The position numbers were made by a program, and so were the translations under genes. A stretch of 14,200 bases of DNA from Pseudonocardia sp. (lineage in GTDB: Bacteria > Actinomycetota > Actinomycetes > Mycobacteriales > Pseudonocardiaceae). The stretch lies in contig JASLAP010000086.1 in assembly GCA_030147065.1 (NCBI GenBank), positions 1 to 14,200 on the forward strand, written 5' to 3'. Every line of letters starts with the position of its first letter. The stretch's first letter is position 1. The notes under the pieces were generated by a model, which searched no databases, had not been told where the DNA came from, and saw nothing but the letters and a program-made list of their open reading frames with translations. Below are positions 7,201 through 13,747 of this stretch, piece by piece.

Positions 7201-7474
7201 GGCCCCGCTGCCCGGTGTTGACCCCCTCCAGCCAGGCCGGGGTGATCTCCCGGAGCTCGCCGTCCGCGGACGGCGCCGCGGACAGGGTGACCCGGCGCCC
7301 GCCCCAGCACGCGACCAGCCGGGGACGCACCCCCGCGGCGCCGGCCCGCGGGACCCGGAAGGGCAGGTGGACGGTGACGGTGGACGGCCCCGGGTGCCCC
7401 CCGGCCCCGGCCCCGTCGGCGGCCGGGCACACCCTGGGCAGGGTGTGCCGGTCGTTGTGCTGGTAACCCGTCAT
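4256..7474 (-). CDS. Large GH57-like glycosidase/glucanotransferase-fold protein
   Basis: The 1072-residue protein is not a standard named enzyme. Residues 1-300 look like mainly beta, aromatic-rich carbohydrate-binding-like sequence. Residues about 310-600 resemble the GH57 (beta/alpha)7 barrel: LWTFNAGLLAML (351-362) followed by GFAGHRPTYY (388-397); VFFPDSRFY (423-431) where GH57 enzymes have their W-x-x-E nucleophile motif; and GDDADKASGNGW (544-555), followed by DGTYPGT and a helix with DWIAAHPWIRVVT, where 4-alpha-glucanotransferases have DDGEKFG. HELPWN (695-700) resembles the later GH57 E-x-x-W motif. If aligned correctly, the nucleophile Glu is Asp427 and the acid/base Asp is D545 or D546. 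The C-terminal third is beta-rich. There is no obvious signal peptide, so it probably acts on an intracellular glucan such as glycogen, but the substrate and activity are unproven. ATG 7474 has GGAGG 6 bases upstream. Confidence 0.72.
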   Translation of the reverse strand: MTGYQHNDRHTLPRVCPAADGAGAGGHPGPSTVTVHLPFRVPRAGAAGVRPRLVACWGGRRVTLSAAPSADGELREITPAWLEGVNTGQRGRARAPELRPYLGMWDELVRGGSRFFEARLDAVPAGAAVHYDLVVDPDDGDPDELSWLLYASSPRWSFDDIIATHTPPDLAGEYSWIAYHQEADGLHHVRIDVADIDQHLPALCVAIGEQRWHFADPARVRRPVALIDRDNDHVLVSTPADGPMGPLTITTMDAAAGHHDERIPDVARAHRAPNFVGSANLMLVHFAIQALNDLLESPFTDYQDGPRTYLALTMRDECGVRSSRPLSPENGIGDGYALTLAAHERTRVPHLWTFNAGLLAMLAHDAPEDLAYLRRAVAEGLVDPTVVGFAGHRPTYYQPATNRYVIELGVRMMRNHLGAANQVFFPDSRFYRAETDNGPLHDTGMRYLVLDAETTLLAPGHLRPGSVAPEPGRVHHGRFVDHQYLWQDSDSGRHLLLIQRDLRDGLFGHREDEYHRGKLPLQLRRKMIGFATTSLREGNLLVYGDDADKASGNGWFDGTYPGTDMRFNDMWNASLDWIAAHPWIRVVTSRDLAGSPVPPADGRPPIPCVGAFGLRLAIDPSVDPGGLDTVDAAGQRVHFDAWYDRWKDYRATWLGQTLEEVSHEAEFAILDWPRPYRDHTRLHELAQMSFACSTHELPWNKQPLEHDQANTGPVLEPEDFVVAASLQVRNAHVYLAATGWAQWAATGGTGSYCDSGPVAEILPTLRYAADNPMPHLRGKPLQDSPVHWDHDPLANVILYNPQALAVLDRNGGRVTHLFCLVDGEPLCVSGTFKCYQYETMDGPRKERICDGPVLQNTVFTPNHAYVGTDVRESRAVEGTMWDSRHAVDREWWYPDNFNVYADGEIGGDGGRRAGFGYRPGEAPPQRPDLPALTELLERDRRARQGSGENPVVWHDPAHGSFDKVFTLDGRVLTVAYTGVRPGHLVANEFCVDLWTAMIHGTQLERRVSAEVATVSLGEATVTLTPGLGCVFSDDTMATSGPALLRLHRVLTDRFDVVCPAGGDFSYRIELPG
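7426..7449. repeat. Perfect 24-base dyad inside the start of the GH57-like gene
   Basis: GGCACACCCTG and CAGGGTGTGCC are 11-base arms around a 2-base centre. The dyad begins 25 bases into the coding sequence (codons 9-17). Its position suits an operator acting as a roadblock or an mRNA hairpin affecting early translation. Confidence 0.6.
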
Positions 7475-7594
7475 GCGTACCTCCCGCGCCCGCGGCCGAC
7501 GGCGTCCTCGCCGGACCACTGCCGACCAGACGGGCCCGCGCCCGGCGGGGATACCGGGATCACCCGCTCGGCGCACAGCGCGGCCGACTGCGGC

Positions 7595-7600
7595 TAAGAT
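7595..7600 (+). promoter_or_regulatory. Possible -10 element for the AfsR-like gene
   Basis: TAAGAT has the key T, A and final T of an actinobacterial -10 hexamer and is one of the few AT-rich spots in the 240-base region between the divergent genes. No convincing -35 lies 16-19 bases upstream. The 5' leader would be about 105 bases long and would contain the dyads at 7610-7631 and 7658-7677. Confidence 0.3.
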
Positions 7601-7609
7601 GACCGACCC

Positions 7610-7677
7610 GCGGCGGTCCTCCGGCCGCCGCTCGGGGGGCACCGCGACCCGGGACGACCGACGGGACGACCCGTCGG
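7610..7677. repeat. Two inverted repeats in the leader of the AfsR-like gene
   Basis: GCGGCGG (7610-7616) pairs with CCGCCGC (7625-7631) across an 8-base loop. CCGACGGG (7658-7665) pairs perfectly with CCCGTCGG (7670-7677) across ACGA. The second ends 37 bases before the ATG and just ahead of the ribosome binding site GGGAGG. They could be an operator or leader hairpins. The rest of 7475-7714 shows no gene. Confidence 0.45.
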
Positions 7678-7714
7678 CGCCGGCCGCGCGACACCGTCGG
7701 CGGGGAGGTGTGCG

Positions 7715-10675
7715 ATGGCGGACGACCGTGCCGGCGTCGACCTCCGCGTCCTCGGTGCCGTCGAGGCCTCGGCCGGGGGGCGCGCGCTGGCGCTGGGCGG
7801 CCCGCGGCAGCAGGCCGTGCTGGCCAGGGTGCTGGTCGGCGGCGGGACCGCGGTCCCGGCCGACCGGATCGTCACCGACGTGTGGGGCGGGCGGGCGGCG
7901 AGCTCGACCATCGCCTCGGTGCACGCCTACGTGTCCCGGTTGCGGCGCGTGCTCGGTGAGCGGGCCATCGTCCGCCGCAGCGGCGGCTACCTGGTCGATC
8001 GGACGGTGCTGTCGGTCGACGCGGACCGGTTCGCCGAGGAGGTGGCCCGGGGCCGGCAGGCCCTCACCCGCGGCGACGACGAGCGGGCGGCGGAGCTGCT
8101 CGGCGCGGCGCTGGGCCGCTGGCTCGGCCCGAGCGCCTACGGCGACCTGGGCGCCCTGCCGTTCCTGGTGGGGGAGGCGACCCGGCTGGAGGACCTGCGG
8201 GTGCTCGCGGCCGAGGCGCTCGCCGACGCGTGCCTGCGGCTGGGCCGCGCCGGTGAGGTGGTCGCCGAGCTGGAGGCGCTGGCCGGGCGCGACCCGCTGC
8301 GCGAGCCGCTGGTCGCCCGGCTGGTGCAGGCGTTGGCGGCCACCGGGCGGCAGGCCGACGCGCTGGCGGTGTACGACCGCTGCCGGCGGTCGCTGGCCGA
8401 CCACCTCGGGGTCGACCCCGGCCCGGCGCTGCGCGAGGTGCACGCGGCGGTGCTGGGCCGGTCGGCGGCCCCCACCGGGCCGGCGGCCGCCGCCTCGGCG
8501 GTCCGGCTGCCACCGCGCAACCGGTCGTTCGTCGGCCGCGACGAGCTGCTCGACCGGGTGGGCCGAGCCCTGGACGCCGACCACCACCAGCCGCGCGCCG
8601 TCGCGCTGTGCGGGCTGGCCGGGGTCGGCAAGACCGAGACCGCCGCCGAGCTGGTGCACCGCAGGCGCCGGCCGGGGCGGGTGGTGTGGTGGATCGCCGC
8701 GGCCGACCCGGCGAGCACCGCGGCCGGCCTGGCCGACCTGGCCGGCGCGCTCGGGGTCGACCGCCGCGGGCGCGACCAGGACGGCTGGACACCGCTGTGG
8801 GACGCGCTCGACCGCAGTCCCGGGTGGACGTTGGTGTTCGACAACGCCGACGATCCCGAGCTGGTGAAGCCGCTGCTGCCGGTGGCCCGGCACGGCGACA
8901 TCGTGATCACCTCGCGCAACCCGGCGTGGCGCGAGCTGGCCCGCCCCATCCCGGTGCCGCCGCTGACCCGGGCCGAGGCCACCGCCTACGTCGGGCAGCG
9001 CACCGGCGACGACGACGCCGGCGGCGCGGCGACCCTGTCGGAGCTGCTCGGCGACCTGCCGCTGGCGCTGGGCCAGGCGTGCGCGTTCATCGAGCAGTCC
9101 GGCATGACGGTGCGCGACTACGTCGGGCTCTTCCGCCGCCACCGGGCCGGCCTGCTGCTGCGCACCGACACCGGCGGCCACACCGTGGCCACGACCTGGG
9201 GGCTCGCGTTCGACCGGCTGCGGGCCCGGTCCCCGCGGGCCGCCGAGGTGCTGGAGACGATCGCGTTCCTGTGCGCCGACGCGATCCCGGTGGACCTGCT
9301 GGCCCCGCTCGTCGGCGACGAGCTCGAGCTGCAGGACGTGCTCGCCGAGCTGCTGCGGCTGTCGCTGGTCGACCGCAAGGGCGCCACGCTGCGGGTGCAC
9401 CGCTTGGTGCAGGACGTGGCCCGGGCCCGCCTCGACGACGTGAAGGCCCGCCGGCGCCTCGCCCGGGCGACCACGGTCACGGTCGCCCACGGGAACCGCG
9501 ACGGCGCCGTGGCGACCCACCTGACCACCCTCGCCGCGCACGCCGAAGCACTCGGGGTGCTGCCCGCGGAGCTGGTCCCGGCGCTGGCCGGGGTGGCGCG
9601 GGAGCATGCCGGGCGGGCCCTCTACCCGGCCGCCGAGCAGGTCCTGCGGCAGGCGCTGCGGTTGCTGGAGGGCGCCGGCCCGACCGATCCGGCGGTGCTC
9701 GGCGGTCTGGTCTGCCAGCTGGGCGAGGTGCTCGACGCGGCCGGACGGCTGGCCGAGGCGCTGCAGCTGCACCACCGCGCCGTGGCCATCCTGCGGACCG
9801 TCGCCGAGCCGGCCGGGCTGCTGCTCGCGCACGCCTACAACCGGCTCGGCCACGTGCTCAACTGCGCCGACCGCGCCGCCGAGGCGATCCCGGCGCACGA
9901 GCGCGCGGTGGCCGCCCTGCGCGCGGCGGACCGCCCCGACCTGCTGGCCCCGGTGCTGGTCGACTTCGGGTTCACGCTGTGGGCCGCGCGCCGCCTCGAC
10001 GACGCGGGGCGGACCCTGCAGGCCGGCCGGGACCTCCTGCAACGGCAGGGCCGGGGCGGCACCCGGGAGTGGGCGCACGCCACCGAGGGGCTCGGCATGG
10101 TCGCCCAGGACGGCGGTGACGCCGCGACCGCGGTCACGCTGCAGCGCACCGCGATCGAGGTCTTCACCCGGGTGTGCGGGCCCGACCACCCGGACACCGC
10201 GCAGGCCCACGACAAGCTCGGCTACGCCCTGCGCCTCACCGGCGACGCCGCCGGGGCGGTGGTGGCCCACCGGCGGGCGGTGCGCTCGCTGGAGCGGGTC
10301 TTCGGCGCCGGGGACCCCCGGGTCGGCATGGCCCTGACGAACCTGGGCCTGGCCCTGGCCGACGCCGGCGCCGCGCAGGACGCGGTCAGCGCCCAGACCC
10401 GGGCCCACACGATCTTCCACGCGGCGCTGGGCCGCGAGCACGGCAGCACCGTGCTCGCCGGCCGCCGGCTGGCCGTGGCGCTGGCGGCCTCGGGTCGCCG
10501 GGAGGCGGCCCGCGAGCTGCTCGCGGACGTCCTCGACGCCGCACTGGCCCGGGCCGGTGACGACGCCGCCGAGCTCGCCCGGATCGAGGCGGACGCCGCC
10601 CTGGTCTCCGGTGGGGCGCTCGTCGGCGGGGTGGTCGGCGGTGGGGCGCTGCCGGCCGGGCGCGCCCCGGGCTGA
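7715..10675 (+). CDS. AfsR-like SARP regulator (wHTH-BTAD-NB-ARC-TPR)
   Basis: The 986-residue protein has the full AfsR layout. Residues 8-95 form the OmpR-type winged helix (LRVLGAVEA to GGYLVD, with VHAYVSRLRRVLG), which binds DNA. Residues about 99-245 form the bacterial transcriptional activation domain (VDADRFAEEVARG to LGVDPGPALREVHAAVL). The NB-ARC ATPase switch follows RNRSFVGRDELL: Walker A GLAGVGKT at 300-307, Walker B LVFDNADD at 373-380, ITSRN at 398-402 and a DLPL version of the GLPL motif at 447-450. From about 590 to 950 come tetratricopeptide-type helical repeats that probably sense a partner or ligand. AfsR proteins activate secondary metabolism after phosphorylation in Streptomyces; the target here is unknown. 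ATG 7715 follows GGGAGG with a 6-base spacer. An exact 11-base-period repeat lies immediately downstream, in front of the sigma factor gene. Confidence 0.93.
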   Translation: MADDRAGVDLRVLGAVEASAGGRALALGGPRQQAVLARVLVGGGTAVPADRIVTDVWGGRAASSTIASVHAYVSRLRRVLGERAIVRRSGGYLVDRTVLSVDADRFAEEVARGRQALTRGDDERAAELLGAALGRWLGPSAYGDLGALPFLVGEATRLEDLRVLAAEALADACLRLGRAGEVVAELEALAGRDPLREPLVARLVQALAATGRQADALAVYDRCRRSLADHLGVDPGPALREVHAAVLGRSAAPTGPAAAASAVRLPPRNRSFVGRDELLDRVGRALDADHHQPRAVALCGLAGVGKTETAAELVHRRRRPGRVVWWIAAADPASTAAGLADLAGALGVDRRGRDQDGWTPLWDALDRSPGWTLVFDNADDPELVKPLLPVARHGDIVITSRNPAWRELARPIPVPPLTRAEATAYVGQRTGDDDAGGAATLSELLGDLPLALGQACAFIEQSGMTVRDYVGLFRRHRAGLLLRTDTGGHTVATTWGLAFDRLRARSPRAAEVLETIAFLCADAIPVDLLAPLVGDELELQDVLAELLRLSLVDRKGATLRVHRLVQDVARARLDDVKARRRLARATTVTVAHGNRDGAVATHLTTLAAHAEALGVLPAELVPALAGVAREHAGRALYPAAEQVLRQALRLLEGAGPTDPAVLGGLVCQLGEVLDAAGRLAEALQLHHRAVAILRTVAEPAGLLLAHAYNRLGHVLNCADRAAEAIPAHERAVAALRAADRPDLLAPVLVDFGFTLWAARRLDDAGRTLQAGRDLLQRQGRGGTREWAHATEGLGMVAQDGGDAATAVTLQRTAIEVFTRVCGPDHPDTAQAHDKLGYALRLTGDAAGAVVAHRRAVRSLERVFGAGDPRVGMALTNLGLALADAGAAQDAVSAQTRAHTIFHAALGREHGSTVLAGRRLAVALAASGRREAARELLADVLDAALARAGDDAAELARIEADAALVSGGALVGGVVGGGALPAGRAPG

Positions 10676-10679
10676 GCCC

Positions 10680-10699
10680 TGCAAGGTCCGTGCAAGGTC
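10680..10699 (+). promoter_or_regulatory. SARP-type direct repeat before the sigma factor gene
   Basis: TGCAAGGTC occurs twice (10680-10688 and 10691-10699) with an exact 11-base period, so seven-base cores GCAAGGT are separated by 4 bases. SARP regulators bind such repeats about 8 bases ahead of a -10; at that distance is CAGGGT (10707-10712), a weak hexamer keeping A2 and T6. The repeat starts 5 bases after the AfsR-like gene's stop and suggests that this regulator activates the sigma factor gene. Confidence 0.55.
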
Positions 10700-10747
10700 G
10701 CACGACCAGGGTGGCCCCCACGTCCCGTTCCGAACCTGGGAGTGGCC

Positions 10748-11395
10748 ATGCCCGGTGCCGTCGCGACCCTCGACCCCGACCTCCGCCCCGGAGCCGCCGC
10801 CGGTGCCGATGCCGATGCCGATTCCGTCGGCCTGCGGTCCACCACCGAGCTCGTGGAGGCCGCGCGGGCGCACGACGTCGCCGCCTGGCGCGAGCTGGTC
10901 CGCCGCTACGACGGGTGCGTGCGCCGGGCCGTGGCCGGCCACCGCATGCGCCCGGCCGACGCCGCCGACGCGGTCCAGAACACCTGGCTGCGCGCCGTGG
11001 AGCGGCTGCACACCGTGCACGACCCGGAGCGGTTCGGCGGCTGGCTGCGGACCACCGCCCGGCGGGAGTGCCTGGACCTGCTGCGGCGGCTCAGCCGCGA
11101 GGGACCGGGGGAGATCGACATGGAGGAGGTGCCGGGCGCCGGCCCGGGTCCGGAGGGTGCCGTGCTGGACGGCGAGGCGCACGACGTCCTCGCCGCGGCG
11201 GTCGACCGGCTGCCCCACCGCCGCCGCCGGCTGATCCGCGCGCTGTTCTACCGGCCCGAGTACCCCTACGCCCGGATGGCGCGGGAGTTCGGGGTGCCGA
11301 TCGGCAGCATCGGCCCGACCCGGCGCCGGGCGCTGGAGACGCTGCGCTCGGAGCTGGACCGGATCGGCTACCTCGACGGCCGCGCCCCGGTCTGA
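10748..11395 (+). CDS. Sigma-70 family (ECF-like) RNA polymerase sigma factor
   Basis: The 215-residue protein has sigma region 2 at about 34-115 (LVEAARAHDVAAWRELVRRY, then ADAVQNTWLRAVERL and FGGWLRTTARRECLDLLRR) and region 4 at about 149-202 (VDRLPHRRRRLIRALFYRPE, then MAREFGVPIGSIGPTRRRAL), with its helix-turn-helix. It should direct RNA polymerase to a set of promoters that cannot be predicted here. The N-terminal 30 residues are low-complexity and include three GCCGAT hexamers (10805-10822) encoding DADADA-like sequence. No anti-sigma factor gene is adjacent. ATG 10748 is preferred to GTG 10742, as GGGAG lies 5 bases upstream of the ATG and overlaps the GTG. It follows the AfsR-like gene by 72 bases, with a SARP-type repeat in the gap, so it may be controlled by that regulator. 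Confidence 0.9.
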   Translation: MPGAVATLDPDLRPGAAAGADADADSVGLRSTTELVEAARAHDVAAWRELVRRYDGCVRRAVAGHRMRPADAADAVQNTWLRAVERLHTVHDPERFGGWLRTTARRECLDLLRRLSREGPGEIDMEEVPGAGPGPEGAVLDGEAHDVLAAAVDRLPHRRRRLIRALFYRPEYPYARMAREFGVPIGSIGPTRRRALETLRSELDRIGYLDGRAPV

Positions 11396-11469
11396 GCACG
11401 GTCCGACCGGTTCCCGGCGCCGGTACTGGCAGGGTGGGGGCGATCATCCCCGCGCGGCAGGAGGACGTC

Positions 11470-12501
11470 ATGGCACCGGTGCGCTTCGGCCTGGTCGGCT
11501 ACGGCTACGGCGGCCGGTACTTCCACGCCCCGCTGCTGGCCGCGGCCCCGGAGTGCGAGCTGGTCGCGGTCGTGACCTCGTCCGCGCAGCGGCAGGCGCT
11601 GGTGGCCCGGGAGCTGCCGGGCACCGCGACGGTCGCCGCGCTGGAGGAGCTGGTCGCGGCGGGCGCGGAGGCGGTCGCGATCTCGACCCCGGCCGACACC
11701 CACACCCCGCTCGCCGAGCAGGCGCTGGGGCTCGGGCTGGCGGTGGTCTGCGACAAGCCGTTCGCGCTGGACGCCGCGGCCGCGCGCGGCACCGTCGAGC
11801 TGGCCGGGCGGCTCGGGCTCGCGCTGAGCCCGTACCAGAACCGCCGGTGGGACTCGGAGTTCCGGACCGTCCGGCGGCTGGTCGAACAGGGGGTGCTGGG
11901 CGAGGTGACCCGGTTCGAGTCGCGGTTCGAGCGGTTCGCCCCGCAGGCCGGGCCGCCGGCGTCGGGCGGGGGCACGCTGCTCGACTTCGGCAGCCACCTG
12001 GTCGACCAGGCCCTGGTGCTGCTCGGGCCGGCGGTCGCGGTCTACGCCGAGTCCCGGCGCCGCGAGAGCGGCCTCGACGACGACGTCTTCCTCGCCCTGA
12101 CCCACCGCAGCGGGGCCCGGTCGCACCTGTGGGGCAGCTGGAGCCAGGCCGCCCCCGGCCCGCGCTACCGGGTCACCGGCACCGCGGGCAGCTGCGTCGT
12201 CGTCGACGGCGACAGCCAGGAGGACGTCCTGGTGGCCGGGCGGACCCCGGCGACCGAGGGGGACGCCTGGGGCACCGAGCCGCCGGGCTTCCGCGCCCGG
12301 CTGCACCGCGGCGGCGGCGAGGAGGAGCCGGTCCGCCCGGAGCGGGGCCGGTGGGACACCTTCTACCCGGCCTTCGCCGCCGCGGTCCGCGGGACCGGCC
12401 CGGTCCCGGTCGAGGCGTCCGACGCCGTCGCCACCGCCACCGTGCTCGACGCGGCCCGCACCAGCGCGGCGACCGGCACCGTCGTCGAGCTGCCGGGCTG
12501 A
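11470..12501 (+). CDS. Gfo/Idh/MocA family NAD(P)-dependent oxidoreductase
   Basis: The 343-residue cytoplasmic protein has the Rossmann glycine motif GYGYGG at 10-15 (after FGLV), AISTPADTH at 70-78, the family's E-K-P motif as DKP at 95-97, NRRWD at 124-128, and the second-domain motif GGGTLLDFGSHLVDQ (166-180), in which D172 and H176 are the expected catalytic pair. Family members oxidise or reduce sugars, inositols or their derivatives with NAD(P); the substrate is not evident. ATG 11470 has CAGGAGG 5 bases upstream, a strong site. It is 74 bases after the sigma factor gene with no clear promoter or terminator in between, so cotranscription is possible. It ends convergently with the methyltransferase gene. 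Confidence 0.94.
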   Translation: MAPVRFGLVGYGYGGRYFHAPLLAAAPECELVAVVTSSAQRQALVARELPGTATVAALEELVAAGAEAVAISTPADTHTPLAEQALGLGLAVVCDKPFALDAAAARGTVELAGRLGLALSPYQNRRWDSEFRTVRRLVEQGVLGEVTRFESRFERFAPQAGPPASGGGTLLDFGSHLVDQALVLLGPAVAVYAESRRRESGLDDDVFLALTHRSGARSHLWGSWSQAAPGPRYRVTGTAGSCVVVDGDSQEDVLVAGRTPATEGDAWGTEPPGFRARLHRGGGEEEPVRPERGRWDTFYPAFAAAVRGTGPVPVEASDAVATATVLDAARTSAATGTVVELPG

Positions 12502-12517
12502 TCCGGCTGGTCCGACG

Positions 12518-12541
12518 GGTCCGGGCGCGCCGCGCCGGGCC
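12518..12541. terminator. Bidirectional hairpin between convergent genes
   Basis: GGTCCGG pairs with CCGGGCC (one G-U in RNA), followed after a one-base bulge by CGC with GCG around a GCC loop. The stem fills the 51-base gap between the oxidoreductase and methyltransferase stops. It lacks a T tract, as is usual for very GC-rich actinobacteria, and could end both transcripts. Confidence 0.55.
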
Positions 12542-12552
12542 CGCCGACCGGC

Positions 12553-13608
12553 TCACGGCCGGGCTTCGTAGACCAGGTTGAACGGGGTCTCCGCGGCGCG
12601 CCGGAACCGGCTGAACCCGGCGTCGGTCACCACCCGCCGGATGGCCTCCTCCCCGGCCTGCGCGCCGAGCGACTCCCGGCCGCCCTGGGACAGCGCGTTC
12701 GGCACGCACAGGTACGTCGAGAAGCTGTAGTACATCCGGCCGACCGGGTTGAGGTTGTCCTCCAGCCGGTCCCCGGCGAAGGGTTCCACGATCAGCCAGG
12801 TGCCGTCCTCGGCGAGCGCCTCGCGGACGTGCCGGGCGGCGGCGCCGGGGTCGCCCATGTCGTGCAGGGCGTCGAACGTGGTGACCAGGTCGTAGCCGGT
12901 GCCGGGGAAGTCGTGCGCCGAGGCCACCTCGAACGAGGTGGTGTCGCGGACCCCGGCCTCGGCGGCCCGCTTGCGGGCCAGGTCGATCGAGGCCGCGTGG
13001 TAGTCCGAGCCGACGAACGTCGAGCGCGGGTAGGCCTGGGCCATCAGCGTCGTCGACGCGCCCAGCCCGCAGCCGATGTCGGCGACCCGGGCCCCGGCCT
13101 CCAGCTTGGCCGCCACACCGTCCAGCGCCGGGATCCAGCTGGGCACCAGGTTGGCCAGGTAACCGGGCCGGAAGAACATCTCGGTGCCCGCCGGCACGTC
13201 GTCGTGGTGCTCGTGCCAGCCCATCCCGGCCCCGGTGCGGAACGCGTCGGTGATCTGCGACTCGGCCCGCAGCGTGCCCAGGGCCAGCACGAACGCCCCC
13301 GGGACGTACAGCGGGCCGTCCGGGTCGGCCAGCGCGAAGGCCTGCTCCTCGGTGAGCGAGAACGTGGCGGTGGCCGGGTCGTAGTCGACGTAGCCGCCGG
13401 CGGCCTGCGCGTTGAGCCACTCCCGGACGTAGCGCACCGCCGTGCCGGTGCGCTCGGCCAGCTCCTGCGGGGTCGCCGGCCCGGTGGCCAGCGCCCGGTA
13501 GAGGCCCAGCCGGTGCCCGACGACGATCCCGCCGGCGGCGATGGTCGCGCCCAGGTCGCCGACGAAGCGGCCCAGGAAGGCGTTCATCCGGTCTTGGTCG
13601 ACTGCCAT
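12553..13608 (-). CDS. Winged-helix SAM-dependent methyltransferase (Rv2258c-like)
   Basis: The 351-residue protein begins with a winged-helix/dimerisation region (about 10-90; GLYRALATGPATPQELAERT, VREWLNAQAAGGYV) as in O-methyltransferases and in M. tuberculosis Rv2258c, which is of nearly the same length. The class I methyltransferase fold follows: motif I VADIGCGLGAST at 175-186, the acidic residue of strand 2 in VGSDYH (D202), TTFDALHDMGDP (243-254) after strand 4, and GTWLIVEPF after strand 5. It should transfer a methyl group from SAM to a small molecule; the substrate is unknown. ATG 13608 has GAGGAG 5 bases upstream. It is divergent from a SARP-type regulator, with a SARP-like repeat between them, which suggests control by that regulator or by the AfsR-like protein. 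Confidence 0.9.
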   Translation of the reverse strand: MAVDQDRMNAFLGRFVGDLGATIAAGGIVVGHRLGLYRALATGPATPQELAERTGTAVRYVREWLNAQAAGGYVDYDPATATFSLTEEQAFALADPDGPLYVPGAFVLALGTLRAESQITDAFRTGAGMGWHEHHDDVPAGTEMFFRPGYLANLVPSWIPALDGVAAKLEAGARVADIGCGLGASTTLMAQAYPRSTFVGSDYHAASIDLARKRAAEAGVRDTTSFEVASAHDFPGTGYDLVTTFDALHDMGDPGAAARHVREALAEDGTWLIVEPFAGDRLEDNLNPVGRMYYSFSTYLCVPNALSQGGRESLGAQAGEEAIRRVVTDAGFSRFRRAAETPFNLVYEARP

Positions 13609-13626
13609 GTCTGCTCCTCGTTCGGG

Positions 13627-13659
13627 CGGATCGGGGTTCGATCCGGCTGCGGAGCAGCC
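13627..13659. repeat. Two adjacent inverted repeats upstream of the methyltransferase
   Basis: CGGATCG (13627-13633) pairs with CGATCCG (13639-13645) across GGGTT. GGCTGC (13645-13650) pairs with GCAGCC (13654-13659) across GGA. They lie just ahead of the ribosome binding site of the minus-strand gene and could be an operator or leader structure. Confidence 0.35.
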
Positions 13660-13681
13660 TCGGGAGGGCGCGTCGGGGGAC

Positions 13682-13699
13682 CGTCAACCGAGCGTCAAC
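13682..13699. promoter_or_regulatory. SARP-type direct repeat in divergent promoter region
   Basis: CGTCAAC occurs twice (13682-13688 and 13693-13699) separated by CGAG, an exact 11-base period of seven-base cores. On the minus strand each copy reads GTTGACG, which includes a TTGAC -35-like core. It lies 74 bases upstream of the methyltransferase ATG and 48 bases before the regulator's GTG, so it could serve either gene. TATCAG (13715-13720) is a weak possible -10 for the plus-strand gene. Confidence 0.55.
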
Positions 13700-13747
13700 G
13701 GGTGCCGGGCGGCGTATCAGCGGGCCCCGGACCGGCATCGTTCCGGC

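Noticed and set aside
7651..7670. GGGACGAC repeated with a 12-base period, considered as a SARP operator
   Set aside because: The period is 12, not 11, and the repeat is largely explained by the perfect dyad it overlaps.
10805..10822. Three GCCGAT hexamers as a functional repeat
   Set aside because: It is a short in-frame microsatellite encoding alternating Asp and Ala in a low-complexity N-terminus; nothing suggests more than slippage.
11396..11469. Weak ACCGG/CCGGT and GGGG/CCCC pairings between the sigma factor and oxidoreductase genes, considered as a terminator
   Set aside because: The arms are only 4-5 bases with long loops, no better than expected in GC-rich DNA.
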